From Purshia tridentata (lineage: Eukaryota; Streptophyta; Magnoliopsida; Rosales; Rosaceae), in NCBI GenBank assembly GCA_003254885.1, contig QANT01008531.1:1-50779 (forward strand): a DNA stretch of 50,779 bases, read 5' to 3'. Made by a program: the position numbers and the translations under genes. The notes beneath the pieces are model-generated. The model saw only the letters and a program-made list of their open reading frames with translations, was not told the DNA's origin and ran no database searches. Each line of letters opens with the position of its first letter. The first letter of the stretch is position 1. Positions 1-10,650 of this stretch are shown here, in pieces.

Positions 1-1600
1 CGCTCCCACATATGGGTACATACATGATGCAGCGAGGCGTCTATAAACGAAAGTCATGCAAGAAATCGAACACAAATCTTTAGATTCAATTTTGTAACTT
101 CAAGAGAAGGCTAGAAAATTGAGAGCACCGCTCTTCTGTTTTATTATTAATCATCAACTAATGGCCTGCCTTCATATTGTTTTGTTTAAATAGGCTAAAC
201 CCTGAAAACACATAAAAATCTAATTTTGTCAAAAATAGCAAAAATCAAGTCTGTCTCATAGATAACTAAAATTAAGCATAATAAATAAGTTAGAATCGAC
301 AGAATTCAATTCTAACTTTTACAACCAAAGTTATTTTAGAAATGAAACTTTTCAAAAACGGCAAAATCACATTTTGTCAATTGTCAGAAAAGTGACGTAC
401 ATCATGGAAAAGTGATGAGTATTGCTCGCCACGTTGTTTCTCATCAAAATGGCCTCCAAGTGTCCAAATTATTAGTGACACTCCAAGTGTCTAGTAGGAA
501 TGAGGGCTACTTCCATTCCATTTATCCATGAAACGATTTGTCATCTTCTTTACGGCATCAATACATATATATATATATCAGCCTATAATTAAGCAAGGAA
601 TGTTAAATTGTCATTTTTCATTCAAGTAGGGCGGCTAATGTTGCTTTACTCTCACCTGTAGGCTGTATTGAATAGTCTCGATCAGTAGAGGGTGTATAAT
701 TATTCCCTATTATAAATTAATGTTTTACAGCATGTTGGGCATGTGGTTCTAATTCATAACAAGTATATATGTATATATATGATATAACTTAGATTTTATT
801 ACCGCACCACATGCCATCACTCATTTGACTTTAAAATCTTTTAAGGGTACAACTCTGTCTGATGTAGTTTTTAACCCGCCTTAAATAGTGAATGTATGTT
901 TAATCCTTAGTCGGGATTATCTACTATTCTCTTAGACTCATACCATATTATATGTCAGAAAATGAGGTCACAAAAGAAGGGAAAAAAAAAAGGGTGTCTA
1001 TCCATAACAACCTTGAGTGGGGATAAAATGGGAAGAAAGAAAAATATGTTTCTTGTCACATGAGAATCTAGATAAAGCACAAGAGATCGAGGGTTGAGCA
1101 ACATGTCTATATCAGCAGGCATCTAATGTGCAGTGTCTCTTAGTTTCTTCCTATCTTGCTTGTAGGGCTTTCTTGTTCATGAAACCAAGCCCAAAATGGC
1201 TTCTGGGTTCCAGAAGCCAAAGCCCAAATATTGGCTTGTCGTTACAAGTTCATTGTTATGATTGGGGTTAATTAAATCAAGGAATTAACCTTAGCAAATA
1301 GTTATTGTCCTTTGGCGAATTTTAAAATTTAAAGATGCAGGAAACTAGCTAAGTTAGATGGGAAGGAAAGAAGAGTTGTATAATCTTCACTGGCCTACCC
1401 ATGGCCCAACCCAAGATTACCTTTGATGAAGGGCACCTTTTCATTGCACGTTGGAGTCTTTGGGGGTATGGATTGGTCAAGCAACTTTGATTGCTTTCAA
1501 ACCCGGGTTGACCCAGATGGTCCTTAGCTGTCAGCTGTGTCACCACCACAACACCACAACACAAATGTTTCCATTCCATGCAATGTTTCCTTTCTGTGTG
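1..1600. other. Intergenic DNA upstream of the small gene
   Basis: AT-rich sequence with no coding region I can support. It holds short simple repeats, such as an (AT)n run near 563-578, and scattered A and T tracts. The last few hundred bases should contain the promoter of the gene at 1756. Confidence 0.6.
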
Positions 1601-1615
1601 TCCCAACCAACAAGC

Positions 1616-1623
1616 TATATAAA
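1616..1623 (+). promoter_or_regulatory. TATA box of the small gene at 1756
   Basis: The sequence TATATAAA lies 133-140 bases upstream of the ATG at 1756. This implies a transcription start near 1650 and a 5' leader of about 100 bases. Confidence 0.6.
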
Positions 1624-1755
1624 CACTGCTCCCAGCCTAACAGTCCTGCAACTTTTCAATTCATCAAATCAAACACATAAAACACTACACCATTGGACTA
1701 TTATAGAGGGGAATTTTGGTGGTAAAGCGAGCTGAACCCAAGTGAGGAAATTAGT

Positions 1756-1998
1756 ATGGCAGAGAAGGCAATGAAGAAGAAGAACTCAAGTTATAAGAGA
1801 GTGGTGGTGGTGGGCCACAAGACAACAACAGCAACAACATCAACATGGTCCAGAAAACCAGAGACTATTGCAAGTGTCATCCCAGCAAAGCGGAGGTCAG
1901 TGAAGCGAATGATGTTCGATTCCGTGGTCAAATCAATAGCCTCTCTACTCACTTTTCATGGCTGTTCATCAAATGCCATAATTCCAGACCCATCCTAG
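1756..1998 (+). CDS. Small basic protein of unknown function (80 aa, single exon)
   Basis: An intron-less reading frame begins at the first ATG downstream of a good TATA box. The 80-residue product is rich in Lys, Arg, Ser and Thr. Its N-terminus is lysine-rich (MAEKAMKKKNSSYKR), followed by VVVVGHK and a Thr run, then a basic stretch AKRRSVKRMMFDSVVKSIAS that could form an amphipathic helix. There is no signal peptide, membrane segment or enzyme motif. The basic patches would suit a nuclear or nucleic-acid-associated location, but that is inference. I do not recognise the family. The promoter context and codon use support a real gene, though a non-coding transcript cannot be excluded. Confidence 0.55.
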   Translation: MAEKAMKKKNSSYKRVVVVGHKTTTATTSTWSRKPETIASVIPAKRRSVKRMMFDSVVKSIASLLTFHGCSSNAIIPDPS

Positions 1999-3215
1999 TT
2001 TTAATGCCTACCTATAATTTTCATCAACCTCTCCTTAATTCCAAGCTAGTTTTGTTGTTTCGATCATGTGAGTTGTTGTTGTTGTTCATGTTAAATTAGA
2101 CATCTGCATCGTGTTAAGACAGTCTTATACAAGTTTTTTTGGTTGCATTAATTGTGGTTTATCATGGCCCTTATTCATGTATGAAAAATGAAATTATCAG
2201 AGATTTATGCATGTATGTCTTTACAATATAAAATTTCAACTGCTTGAACCATCTTTTATTACTAATTAAGAAGTAAAATAAAGTTTTATTAAAAATAGGC
2301 ATATATTAAAAGTTTATTAAATTAGTTAGCTAAATGAATATTAGCAAAAGTGAAAACAGTTCAAAAGAGGATTAGCAAAAAGAACAAAGATAATTGCGAC
2401 GACTACTGTGAGATGGTGTTGTCGTAAAGAAAGATTAATATTCTGTCAATTTGTCTCCGAATGATTCAATTTGTATTAACCTTTGTGTGTCCCCAAAATT
2501 AGTAGTACTTTTTCAACAACCTTTTCTTACACTAGCCTGCTTTCTGAGATCGCATGAAGTTGTTAATAAAGTGTTACAATAATTCTCCGAGTACTTCAAG
2601 TTCCAGTTTTGCCCCCAACAACCAGGGGTACTGCAATAAGTAAGCACACAGATGTTTTTAATGTTGCAATTGAAGTAGTAAAGTTACACTATGGATTAAA
2701 ATCTGGGAGCAACATCTCCAATCAATTGAATAAAAAACAACAAGAGAAATTATCAGAAAAAAGTAAATTCAGTGATGGATTGTTGGGGAGAAATAAAGAA
2801 GCTCTTAAATTATTATTTTGAAAAGAAAATTTTAAATATAAAATTATGAAACTTTTATTTTGTTACACTGGAGGAAATAGTTGATGATTCCCAACAAGAA
2901 TTTGATTGTCCTTCTTTACCACTTTAGGGGCCGGGTGGGTACCATGTACTATGCTTGGATACTAGACCTCGAAAGAGTTGCTTGCTTTTTGGCTCCAACT
3001 TTATGTTGATGGGTCCTTTGGGTCCCATGCATATCCCTCCTTAGCGGAGGATGTGGTGATCCATATTGCTAATAAAACATGTGAAGAAAAAGAAGCTATT
3101 GCCTGTACGTATAGCTCATTCAATGCAGGGAATGACTATTTTTATGTAAAGGAAACAAGTCTCCGTGAAATAAAGTGAGCTAACTATATGTATAGCTAAG
3201 GTGGTCATCAAACTT
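1999..3215. other. 3' flank of the small gene and intergenic DNA
   Basis: The first ~150 bases are probably 3' UTR. The rest is AT-rich. Two short open frames (2609-2821 and 2978-3178) have no recognisable domain, promoter or splice context and are not called as genes. The segment near 2930-3180 has more even base composition and may be part of the degraded retroelement that follows. Confidence 0.45.
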
Positions 3216-3640
3216 TGTTTGAAAAAGAAGGATGAGTTGGGTGGCTGTTGAGGAGCTTATGGTTTTTTCTTCGAAAGTGCCTATAAAAGGACCCTTCCCT
3301 CCATGTTTCATACACAGTAGTTAGAAGTAGAGAGCTCCGAAGTAAAGCTAGAGAGGGCATTCAGAAGGCATCCAAACTCTAGTAAGTTTGAGAGAAAATA
3401 GTTAAGCCATTTTAGTGAGAGTTTAGCCACTAAAGTGAAAATATTTTGTAATCCCATTATTTTCATAGTGGAAGAAGTGGACGTATGCACATTGCTAAAC
3501 CACTCTAAATTTTGGTGTCTCCTCTTTTATTTTCTTGCACTAATATTTGTTGCCAACCATTTTATTTGCTAGCCCATTTTAATTACACAAGAGTGGGAAA
3601 AGTCAATCCACATGGTTTATCAAAATAACCCATTAGCCTT
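3216..3640 (+). mobile_element. LTR-like retroelement remnant (solo or decayed)
   Basis: The segment looks like the promoter and R-U5 part of a plant LTR. A TATA-type signal (CCTATAAAAGGACCC, about 3279-3293) is followed by a purine-rich transcribed leader. Then comes a block near 3445-3510 resembling the frequent LTR pattern of a TTTTGTAAT end signal, a 'GTGGA..' stretch and 'GGACGTATGCACATTGC..AACCAC'. No gag, pol or tRNA primer-binding site is visible beside it, so it would be a solo or broken LTR. The ends are not defined by a visible target duplication. Confidence 0.35.
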
Positions 3641-3861
3641 GTATTAGGTGCTATCTTTCCTAACATGTATCTATCATAATTCTAACTCATTATCTCATAT
3701 AAGAAAACACACTATTAAAACTTCTTGTGGTATTTTGTCAAACACATACCCTCAATTTCTTAAGGAGCAAAACCAATTCAAGGGCACAAACATTATAAGA
3801 TGCAAGGGAATAAATTTAATGGGTGGGGAAGTCAATGACCACTTCTGCCCTGTCTTAGATG

Positions 3862-4000
3862 AAAGCAAATTCAGTGTCAAGCTTGGTACACATTTTGGTA
3901 CCAGACATCTCATTAAAACCATTAACCCAAAAAAAGAGAAAAATAAATAAAAAATAAAAATTTTAATGGTTTTGATGAGAACCTAGTACCAAAATGAATT
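3862..4000. repeat. Imperfect inverted repeat (hairpin-forming)
   Basis: The arm around 3884-3925 (TTGGTACC..ATCTCATTAAAACCATTA) is the reverse complement of the arm around 3957-3998 (TTTTAATGGTTTTGATGAGA..TAGTACCAAA). An A-rich loop of about 30 bases lies between. It resembles a small fold-back element, but no target duplication is obvious. It overlaps the start of the 23-bp tandem repeat. Confidence 0.5.
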
Positions 4001-4064
4001 TGCACTTATCATGGTACTGAATCTGCACTTGTCCTGGTACCGAATCTGCACTTGTCGTGGATCG
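3996..4064 (+). repeat. Three-copy 23-bp tandem repeat
   Basis: Three copies of a 23-bp unit at 3996-4018, 4019-4041 and 4042-4064. Each starts GAATYTGCACTT and continues RTCNTGGTAC or a close variant. Copies differ at a few positions. Confidence 0.75.
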
Positions 4065-4164
4065 GCCCATGAGTAGGTTGACTTCAAGGCTACTAAAAAT
4101 CTAGCGAAATAAGACTTTACTTTTGTTTTTCACGCTTTTATTGTGGTTATATTGAATTCTACTT

Positions 4165-4598
4165 GGGGTGTAGTGTATATAGATTTATAAAGACTTTTAT
4201 AGACTTTTTTCAAGTTGCAGACTTTTACAGAATTTATATATTTTCACAGAGTTTTACAGAGTCTATAGAAATCCTTATAAATCCGCAGAGAAGAGGTCGG
4301 ATTTATAATGACTTTGAAATACACATAAAAGTCTTTCAAAGTCTTTAGAAATTTATCATTAAATGAAGTCTATAAAAGTCTATAACTTTTTTAATACACA
4401 TAGATTTTTATGGACTGTTTAAAAGTCATTAAAAGTCTTAATTGAATACCATATGACTTTTCTAAACTCTTTAACATTCTTAATTGAATACATATAGATT
4501 TTTACGAATTTTTTTAAAGTCTTTAAAAGTCTTAATTGAATACCACATAACTTTTAAACTCCATAAAAGTCTTTTAAAATCCATATACAATACACCCA
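4165..4598. mobile_element. MITE with ~35-bp terminal inverted repeats
   Basis: The left end begins GGGTGTAGTGTATATAGATT and the right end, reverse-complemented, begins GGGTGTATTGTATATGGATT. Both continue into TTAAAAGACTTTTAT-type sequence. The interior is made of repeated 'AAAGTCTTAATTGAATACC' units. ACTT flanks both sides (4161-4164 and 4599-4602). The paralogous unit 2 reads CTACTTGATTTTAAG (5193-5207) with no insertion at the equivalent site, giving an empty-site comparison. The short open frame inside (4163-4348) is a by-product of the repeats. No transposase is encoded, so the element would be non-autonomous. Confidence 0.8.
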
Positions 4599-4615
4599 AC
4601 TTCGTTTTAAGGCTT

Positions 4616-4661
4616 AGGAGTATAACTTCTTTTTTTTTTGACCAAAAGGAGTATAACTTCT
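4616..4661 (-). mobile_element. Micro-insertion with A-tail and 15-bp target duplication
   Basis: The 15-mer AGGAGTATAACTTCT occurs at 4616-4630 and again at 4647-4661. Between them lie only 16 bases, which on the minus strand read TTTGGTCAAAAAAAAA. A long perfect duplication around an A-tailed fragment is the signature of target-primed reverse transcription, here apparently cut down to the 3' tail. Confidence 0.6.
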
Positions 4662-5100
4662 AAATTTTGAGTTTAGTATTTAAGTTCCATATTAAAAAGA
4701 TAATCATATAAAACTGGAAACGACCTAGTTTTAAACATAAAACAATATCATGAACTCGAATATATGTGCCCCCACAAATATTCTGAATATAAGCTAGGCG
4801 AAGCTCAAGTCCATGTCAACCCCAAACTCCAAGGAATTAAGATTCAACAAGAACGCGGAAAAATCGTTGCTTTCATTGTCTTCAAAGATCATATAAATCC
4901 TTTGCAATCTTCGATTTGTTTTAGGATCATGTAAGTCCTCTGCAGATCTTTGACAATATTGGTATATATTTCCCCAATCCCCAGAGATTGTCTACCACTC
5001 TGGGGCTTAAATTCTTAATTAACAACTTGAATTTTGTTTTTAATGCAAATATATACTTTGACTTTCTGCAGATTTTCTGATTATAAACAACATTCAGTAC

Positions 5101-5925
5101 GTTGATTCGTGGACATCGAGGCTACTGAAAATCCAGCCAAGTAAGAATCTCTACTTTGTTTTTTCGTGCTTATATTATGATTATATCTAAAACTACTTGA
5201 TTTTAAGAGTTACACTATACTTATCGAATTACAAAAAATGGAAAAGTAGAGAAAGATCTCCTTAATGTTAGAAGAGCTCCCAAATTTGAATCAACCCTCC
5301 TCCAAATAAAAAACAGTAGAGCATCTGAAACTCAGAGAGTATTCTCTAAGGGCTAAAAGAATATTCTAGCATGATAGAGAGGATAATGTTATTTATACCA
5401 ACTTTTCCTCTCTAATCCTTTTTGTTTTTTTTCCACAACCTCTATGCACAGCAGAACAACATCATTGCAACAATAACAACAACAATGTGCATTGGCCTAT
5501 CTAATAATGCCAAAATTAAGCTGGGTAAGAAAATTAGGACGATAACATGGTCCAAACTCATAAGTATTCTGTCACTTTGTTGAAGACTTGGAGAACATAT
5601 GTGCCCTACAAATCTAGGCGAAGCTCAAGTCCATTTCAACCCCAAATACCAAGGAATTAAGAAGAGGGCAAAGGATCTTTGCTTTCATTGTCTTCAAAGA
5701 TCATATGAATCCTCTTCAGATCTTCAGATTGGAATATATATCCCTCTCAATCCTCAGAATATCTAAGGTATCGAGCGGACCCAATTGGTAACATCAATTA
5801 TGAAATCTTCTACGTACCACTCTGAGACTTAATCAACAACTTAATTACTGCTTCTCAATTCAAATACTTTGAAGTTTGACCTTATGCAGATTTCCATGTT
5901 CATCGTACAAACACTATTATTGTTA
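5101..5925 (+). repeat. Diverged tandem duplication, unit 2
   Basis: Counterpart of the unit at 4077-5090, without the MITE. Best-conserved blocks are 5101-5207 and 5597-5720. Function unknown. The single-base indels between copies argue against coding constraint. Confidence 0.65.
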
Positions 5926-6990
5926 TTATGATTATTTATGATGGAAAACCTTATAGTCATGTGTTTAATAATCCATGTGGACATGTTCTATTATATGACT
6001 TTGAGTTGACTAGGTCCACTCTTGTGATGTCAAGGTGATGGCCGGTATGAATGCATTGACCTTCACTCTTGCATTCACAAGGAACATTTACAAAGTTGGA
6101 TTCCCTCTTATGGCCATAGGTTGCATTTAAAAAATGTGAACTGGAAAATCAATAAAGCATCCATGCATGGCCTACCTTTCATTTATGCAGACTCAGATGG
6201 ATTCAAAATAATTATTTCATGATCATGAATCATGACAGAGGACTTAAATATTAGTGCTTTTTCAGCTGCAAATTAAGATATTGTCACTGGATTGTGGTGA
6301 CTTTGGGTATAAAGCATACCCCACAAAGAAAAAAAATGAGATTAGATATATGGGATCTCCCAATAAAGGCAGGTGGTGGTGACTTGTTTGACCCCAAATG
6401 GACCAATTAATGTACCCAGAAACCCTCAGGCAATGAGATGGAGATGTTGATAGAGAGATAGCAAATAAGGAAGTGGTCATTTTATAGACCTGATTCAGAG
6501 GCTAAAGCCCAAATAGTGGTCGGTAGTTATATGTTCCCACTTTCAGCCTCTGAAGTCCCTCTGCTATGTGCTTCCTACAGATAGGCCAGATACGATGAGA
6601 CCATTTGTATGCGTAAGATGGAAATATTTGATGGTTTCCTTAATAAATGACTGACTTCGTCAGAAAACAGAGCACCAGAGGTAATTACCAATTACCAATT
6701 ACCCCTACAAATTAGCTAATTTCATACACTGAAAACAAAAGGTCACAAATGAAATTAGCAAGTCCTTTGTACCAATACCCCTCATATGGACAAGTAATTT
6801 AAATCAAATTGATTCAATTTACAAATGTTATAAACGATCCAATTAGTTCTCCACTCCTACCAGGCCAACTTTCCTCCACTGGAATAACTGAAGGTATCGA
6901 ATTCCAAGCAAAATGTATATGCAAGCAAATCAATGGATGAGATGTGAGCAGAGGGAACCCGAAAGTGTTGCAGAAGCATCATGAAACATG
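5926..6990. other. Intergenic DNA and 3' flank of the kinase gene
   Basis: No gene or clear repeat is seen. Roughly the last 200-300 bases before 6998 are expected to hold the 3' UTR of the minus-strand kinase gene. AT-rich candidates for its poly(A) signal are present but cannot be assigned. Confidence 0.5.
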
Positions 6991-6997
6991 TCTTGTA

Positions 6998-9900
6998 TCA
7001 GTGACTGGAAGACACTGTGGGACTTTCCGGAGGTGCAGGTTGTGTAACTCTTAGTGTGCCTCCAAGCTCAACAGGAACAAGAGGAACAAGAGAATGCAAA
7101 ACATCCGTTATCAGTGGGCGGTAACTTGGTTCTGGTTGCACACATAACACAGCTACAGCAGCAACCTGTGTGTGACACATTGCGACATATCAATTATACC
7201 AAATCATGAAATTTTGTGTCCGTTTGATACAAACAGTGAAATCAATACACAGACTCAAGCAGGAATCTGTCACAGGACTAATTAAAACTGACCCTACTGT
7301 GTTTGTAATTCAGACCTGGTATAAGTGCTTCAGATCCATTGTATCTTTGATCATGGGATCTACAATGTTTGGAAGCTTCGATCTGTCAGTGAGCTGAGGC
7401 ATGGCCTGTATTACAGCATTAATGTTTTAAACTATTTAAGTTTTTCAGTGGGATTGTTATGCAAATAATTTTGAATTGAGAGCAGCTGAGAGAAAGGCAT
7501 ACCCATGTGACTATAGATTGGCACTGAGTTGGTGCCAGTTTTTCTACAGGCCTTCTTCCTAGTAGAAGCTCCAAAAGCACAACTCCAAAAGCATAGACAT
7601 CACTCTTGTCCGTCAATTTACCTGAAAAATCATATCTCATAAGAGTAAATTTCTTACCACCAAACTTAAAATGCAAAGCAGATCAAGCTTAGAGATGTGT
7701 AAAAGGAAATGTAAGAAATGGTGTGGGGACTGGGAAGCTCGCACAACTTTTCAGAAAAATATGCTATCTAGTATTCTCACTAACTATAAGTGCATTTGAT
7801 GGCTATATTATGTGTAAAATTACCAATATCTTGCACTCCAGAAACTACCCCCCAACCTTTCTCCTCTCTCATGTTCAAATCAATTCCAAATATATAGCGC
7901 AGTCCTACACTAATTTCAATTAAGCTTGAGTATAACAAGTAGTTCTGAGATTTCCTCATCCAACAAAATTCTGAAATGGTGTATGGCCCATTGACAGATC
8001 ATGTGCAGCTATGGACCCAAGACAGCTTAACCAAAAGATACATATTTTATATGTCTATCAAATTCAGTGCCCAGAAGTTGTCAAGCATCCAAAGGACAAT
8101 TAGAATCTATTTAGTTAAGGCAAAAAAAAATTATAATTTAATAGACATAGCAACCAGTGAGATTTAAAGAACACACTCTGAAATTATTACAAGTTTAGTT
8201 GGCAATGGCATACCATCTAAAAGATACTCCGGGGCAACATAACCTAAGGTGCCAGAGAGCTTGATATTATTATTGTTTTTGGCCCCGTCAGCCACAGCAA
8301 GACCAAAATCTGAAAGCTGAAACCAGAAAAGCTTCAGTGAACTTAATGCAAGAGGATAATAATGCATCATACCAATATTTTAATAGAATCTCAATAATAT
8401 ATAAGGAAAGATGAGACACTACACTAATTTTATATAACCCTACCTTGGCATTGAAGTTGGCATCCAAAAGAATATTAGATGTTTTCAGATCTCTATGGAT
8501 CACTGGAGGGTTGCAGTACTCATGTAGATATTCTAATCCTCTGGTCAACAGTGGCCAATATGTTAATAAGTGAGAACCAAATAGCAATGAAAGACTCAAC
8601 AACAGGGCAAACAAGCTCACCTTGCTGCATCGAGTGCAATTTTCATTCGCATATGCCATGTTAATTCAGAACCATGAGAGGGTCCTACAAAGATTATTTT
8701 AAGAAAAAAATATATATATTAGCACCATTTGATTATCTTCATCTCTTAATGTTTAAATATCAAAGAATGAAATAAATGTTTTACCATGCAACTGAGTTTC
8801 CAAAGATCCATTGTGCATCAATTCATAAACAATGAACCTTGTCTCACCATTAAGACTACAACCCAGAAAGGAAATTATATTTGGATGCTGAATTTTATGT
8901 AGCAACTCAACCTCATTCTGCAATTCCAATTGGTAATTCAATACGAACACAGTTAGTACACCAGATAAAATTTACAAAATGAAAAACTACTATTAATAAA
9001 ACTTCAACTAAAATGTCCTAAAAACGGTACCTCAAATTCTCTCTCAGCATCCTGACTTGCACAGTCTAGTTTCTTGACTGCAACAAGCAAATTATCATCC
9101 AACCGAGCCCTATAAACGCATCCAAATCCACCCTCACCCAAGATATTACTATCCCGAAAATTGCTGGTGGCTTTTTCTAGTAGCTTATATTCAAATACTG
9201 AAACAGATCCTTTCTTAGACGAAACCATCCTTATGGAATTAAATTTACCAAAAAATGGAGACAATGCAAGCCCCTTCTCAGCATCTTCATATACAATTTA
9301 CAGAAACAGAACAACAACAAAAAACAAAGAAAATCAGAAAACAGTTTAAACAACATACTAAAACCCACAACTTTTAAAGCAAGATTTAGAGGGCCAAAAA
9401 GGATTGGCACAAATGGAAGTACCTGAGCTCTGAGCACTTTTCTTGTGGCACATGTATGGCCACTTCCTCTGGTAAGCCCACACACACAATATTGACAATA
9501 AAACTGCACCAAGTGAAGTGCAAGCAACCATAAGTGCAATTAGCATTTTCTTGTGTCGATCCATTTTGTGCTCTTCAATCCCTCCTTGAATTCCTGATTA
9601 CACATGGAATATATAGAGGTATGTTTCAGCAAGCTTTGGCGAAATGGGCAATTTCTAATACATTAAACCACGAGATTTTGCATCAACATCATAAAAAGGG
9701 GTAATACCAGCCACAAATTGATAAAATCAGAGAAATTTAATTCAATATATTGTATTAAATGGACTCAATTCGGTGGTCATTTTTGAAAGTCGAATGGTAG
9801 AACCCGTGACCCATTTAAAAACCCGGTTGCTAGAAATGAAAAAGAAGGTGCTAGAATGAGAGCGAGCAGAACAGAGCATGAGTAGTACCTGGAGGTAAGG

Positions 9901-10069
9901 AAGCCATTGATGAAGCAATTGGAGAAATGGGTGAGAGAGCTTGTGAGGGAAGAGGAGCAGCTGATATGGAAGAGACAAGAGGTTCAGGTGTGGCACCAGC
10001 AAAAATGGGACATGGTCTGTGAAGCTGTACAAGTAGCCAAAGAAGATTTAGAACAAGAAGAAGCTTCAT
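6998..10069 (-). CDS. Receptor-like serine/threonine protein kinase (459 aa, 10 exons)
   Basis: Coding exons on the minus strand are 10069-9889, 9593-9423, 9284-9031, 8917-8785, 8684-8621, 8540-8444, 8316-8214, 7621-7503, 7405-7316 and 7165-6998. They total 1380 nt with GT-AG junctions and unbroken frame. An in-frame TAG 15 bases upstream of the ATG fixes the start. The product has a signal peptide (about 1-25), a short Ser/Pro-rich ectodomain, one membrane helix (about 77-99) and a cytoplasmic kinase domain. Visible motifs are the P-loop GEGGFG (167-172), ATP-binding Lys188, HRDLKTSN (283-290, an RD kinase), DFG (303-305) and APE (328-330). All catalytic residues are intact, so it should phosphorylate Ser/Thr on targets at the plasma membrane. 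It resembles the Arabidopsis At1g80640/At2g25220/At5g11020 group. The ligand is unknown. A three-codon upstream ORF (10102-10091) sits in the leader. Confidence 0.93.
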
Positions 10070-10102
10070 TCTTGTTTGTTTTTGCTATGCTTAAGAACAC
10101 AT

Positions 10103-10266
10103 GAAGATACAGAGATATGTGAGCCTAGCTTCTGGTTGTGGGTTCCAGAGGGAGGGAGAGAGAGAGAGAGTTTGTGGGTGTTTTGAATGTGAGATGATAT
10201 CTCTCCTTCTCTTCTCTCTAACAATTTGCTTTTGAACTTCTCTGTTTTTTTTGTTTTTGGGCCATG
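10103..10266 (-). promoter_or_regulatory. CT-rich leader and promoter of the kinase gene
   Basis: On the minus strand the sequence upstream of the kinase ATG is a pyrimidine-rich leader. It contains a (CT)n run at 10156-10170 and further TCTCTT stretches to about 10220. Such Y-patches are common near plant transcription starts. No convincing TATA box can be singled out. Confidence 0.45.
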
Positions 10267-10650
10267 GATCTCTTTTTAAATGTCTTTGTAGTCTGCAAGA
10301 GCAAGAGGCACTGTCCGCAAAGTTGAAAAGGGTACATAAAGAAGAGGAAAGTTATATTTAAGCTAAGGTGGGGACAAGTACACACCAATCATGTGGGCAG
10401 TCATAAGCTATTTTATCTAAAAAAATAAAACAAAAATAAAACAAAAATAAATTCACGTCCGTGTTAAGATCTCTTTTTAAATGTCTTTGTAGTCTGCAAG
10501 AGGTACTGTCCGCAAAGTTGAAAAGGGTACATAAAGAAGAGGAAAGTTATATTTAAGCTAAGGTGGGGACAAGCACACACCAATCATGTGGGCAGTCATA
10601 AGCTATTTTATCTAAAAAAATAAAACAAAAATAAATTCACGTCCGTGTTA
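10267..10650 (+). repeat. Tandem duplication, ~201-bp unit, in the kinase promoter
   Basis: Copy 1 is 10267-10467 and copy 2 is 10468-10650. Both start GATCTCTTTTTAAATGTC and end ACGTCCGTGTTA. They are nearly identical apart from two short deletions in copy 2 (a GCAAGAG-type unit and an ATAAAACAAA unit), so the event is recent. It lies 200-580 bases upstream of the minus-strand kinase start, where it would duplicate any promoter elements. Confidence 0.9.

Larger units (their letters stand above)
4077..5090 (+). repeat. Diverged tandem duplication, unit 1 (contains a MITE)
   Basis: This unit matches 5101-5925. One shared block is 4077-4163 against 5101-5198 (GTTGA..GGCTACT.AAAATC.AGC..A). The other is 4762-5085 against 5597-5925, including TCTAGGCGAAGCTCAAGTCC-like sequence and CTTTCATTGTCTTCAAAGAT. 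The blocks are clearly related but carry many substitutions and indels, so the duplication is old. No coding potential was recognised. Unit 1 additionally carries the insertion at 4165-4598. Confidence 0.65.

Noticed and set aside
4163..4348. Open frame near the left end of the MITE
   Set aside because: It lies within the repetitive interior and left end of the element at 4165-4598 and has no domain; it arises from the repeats.
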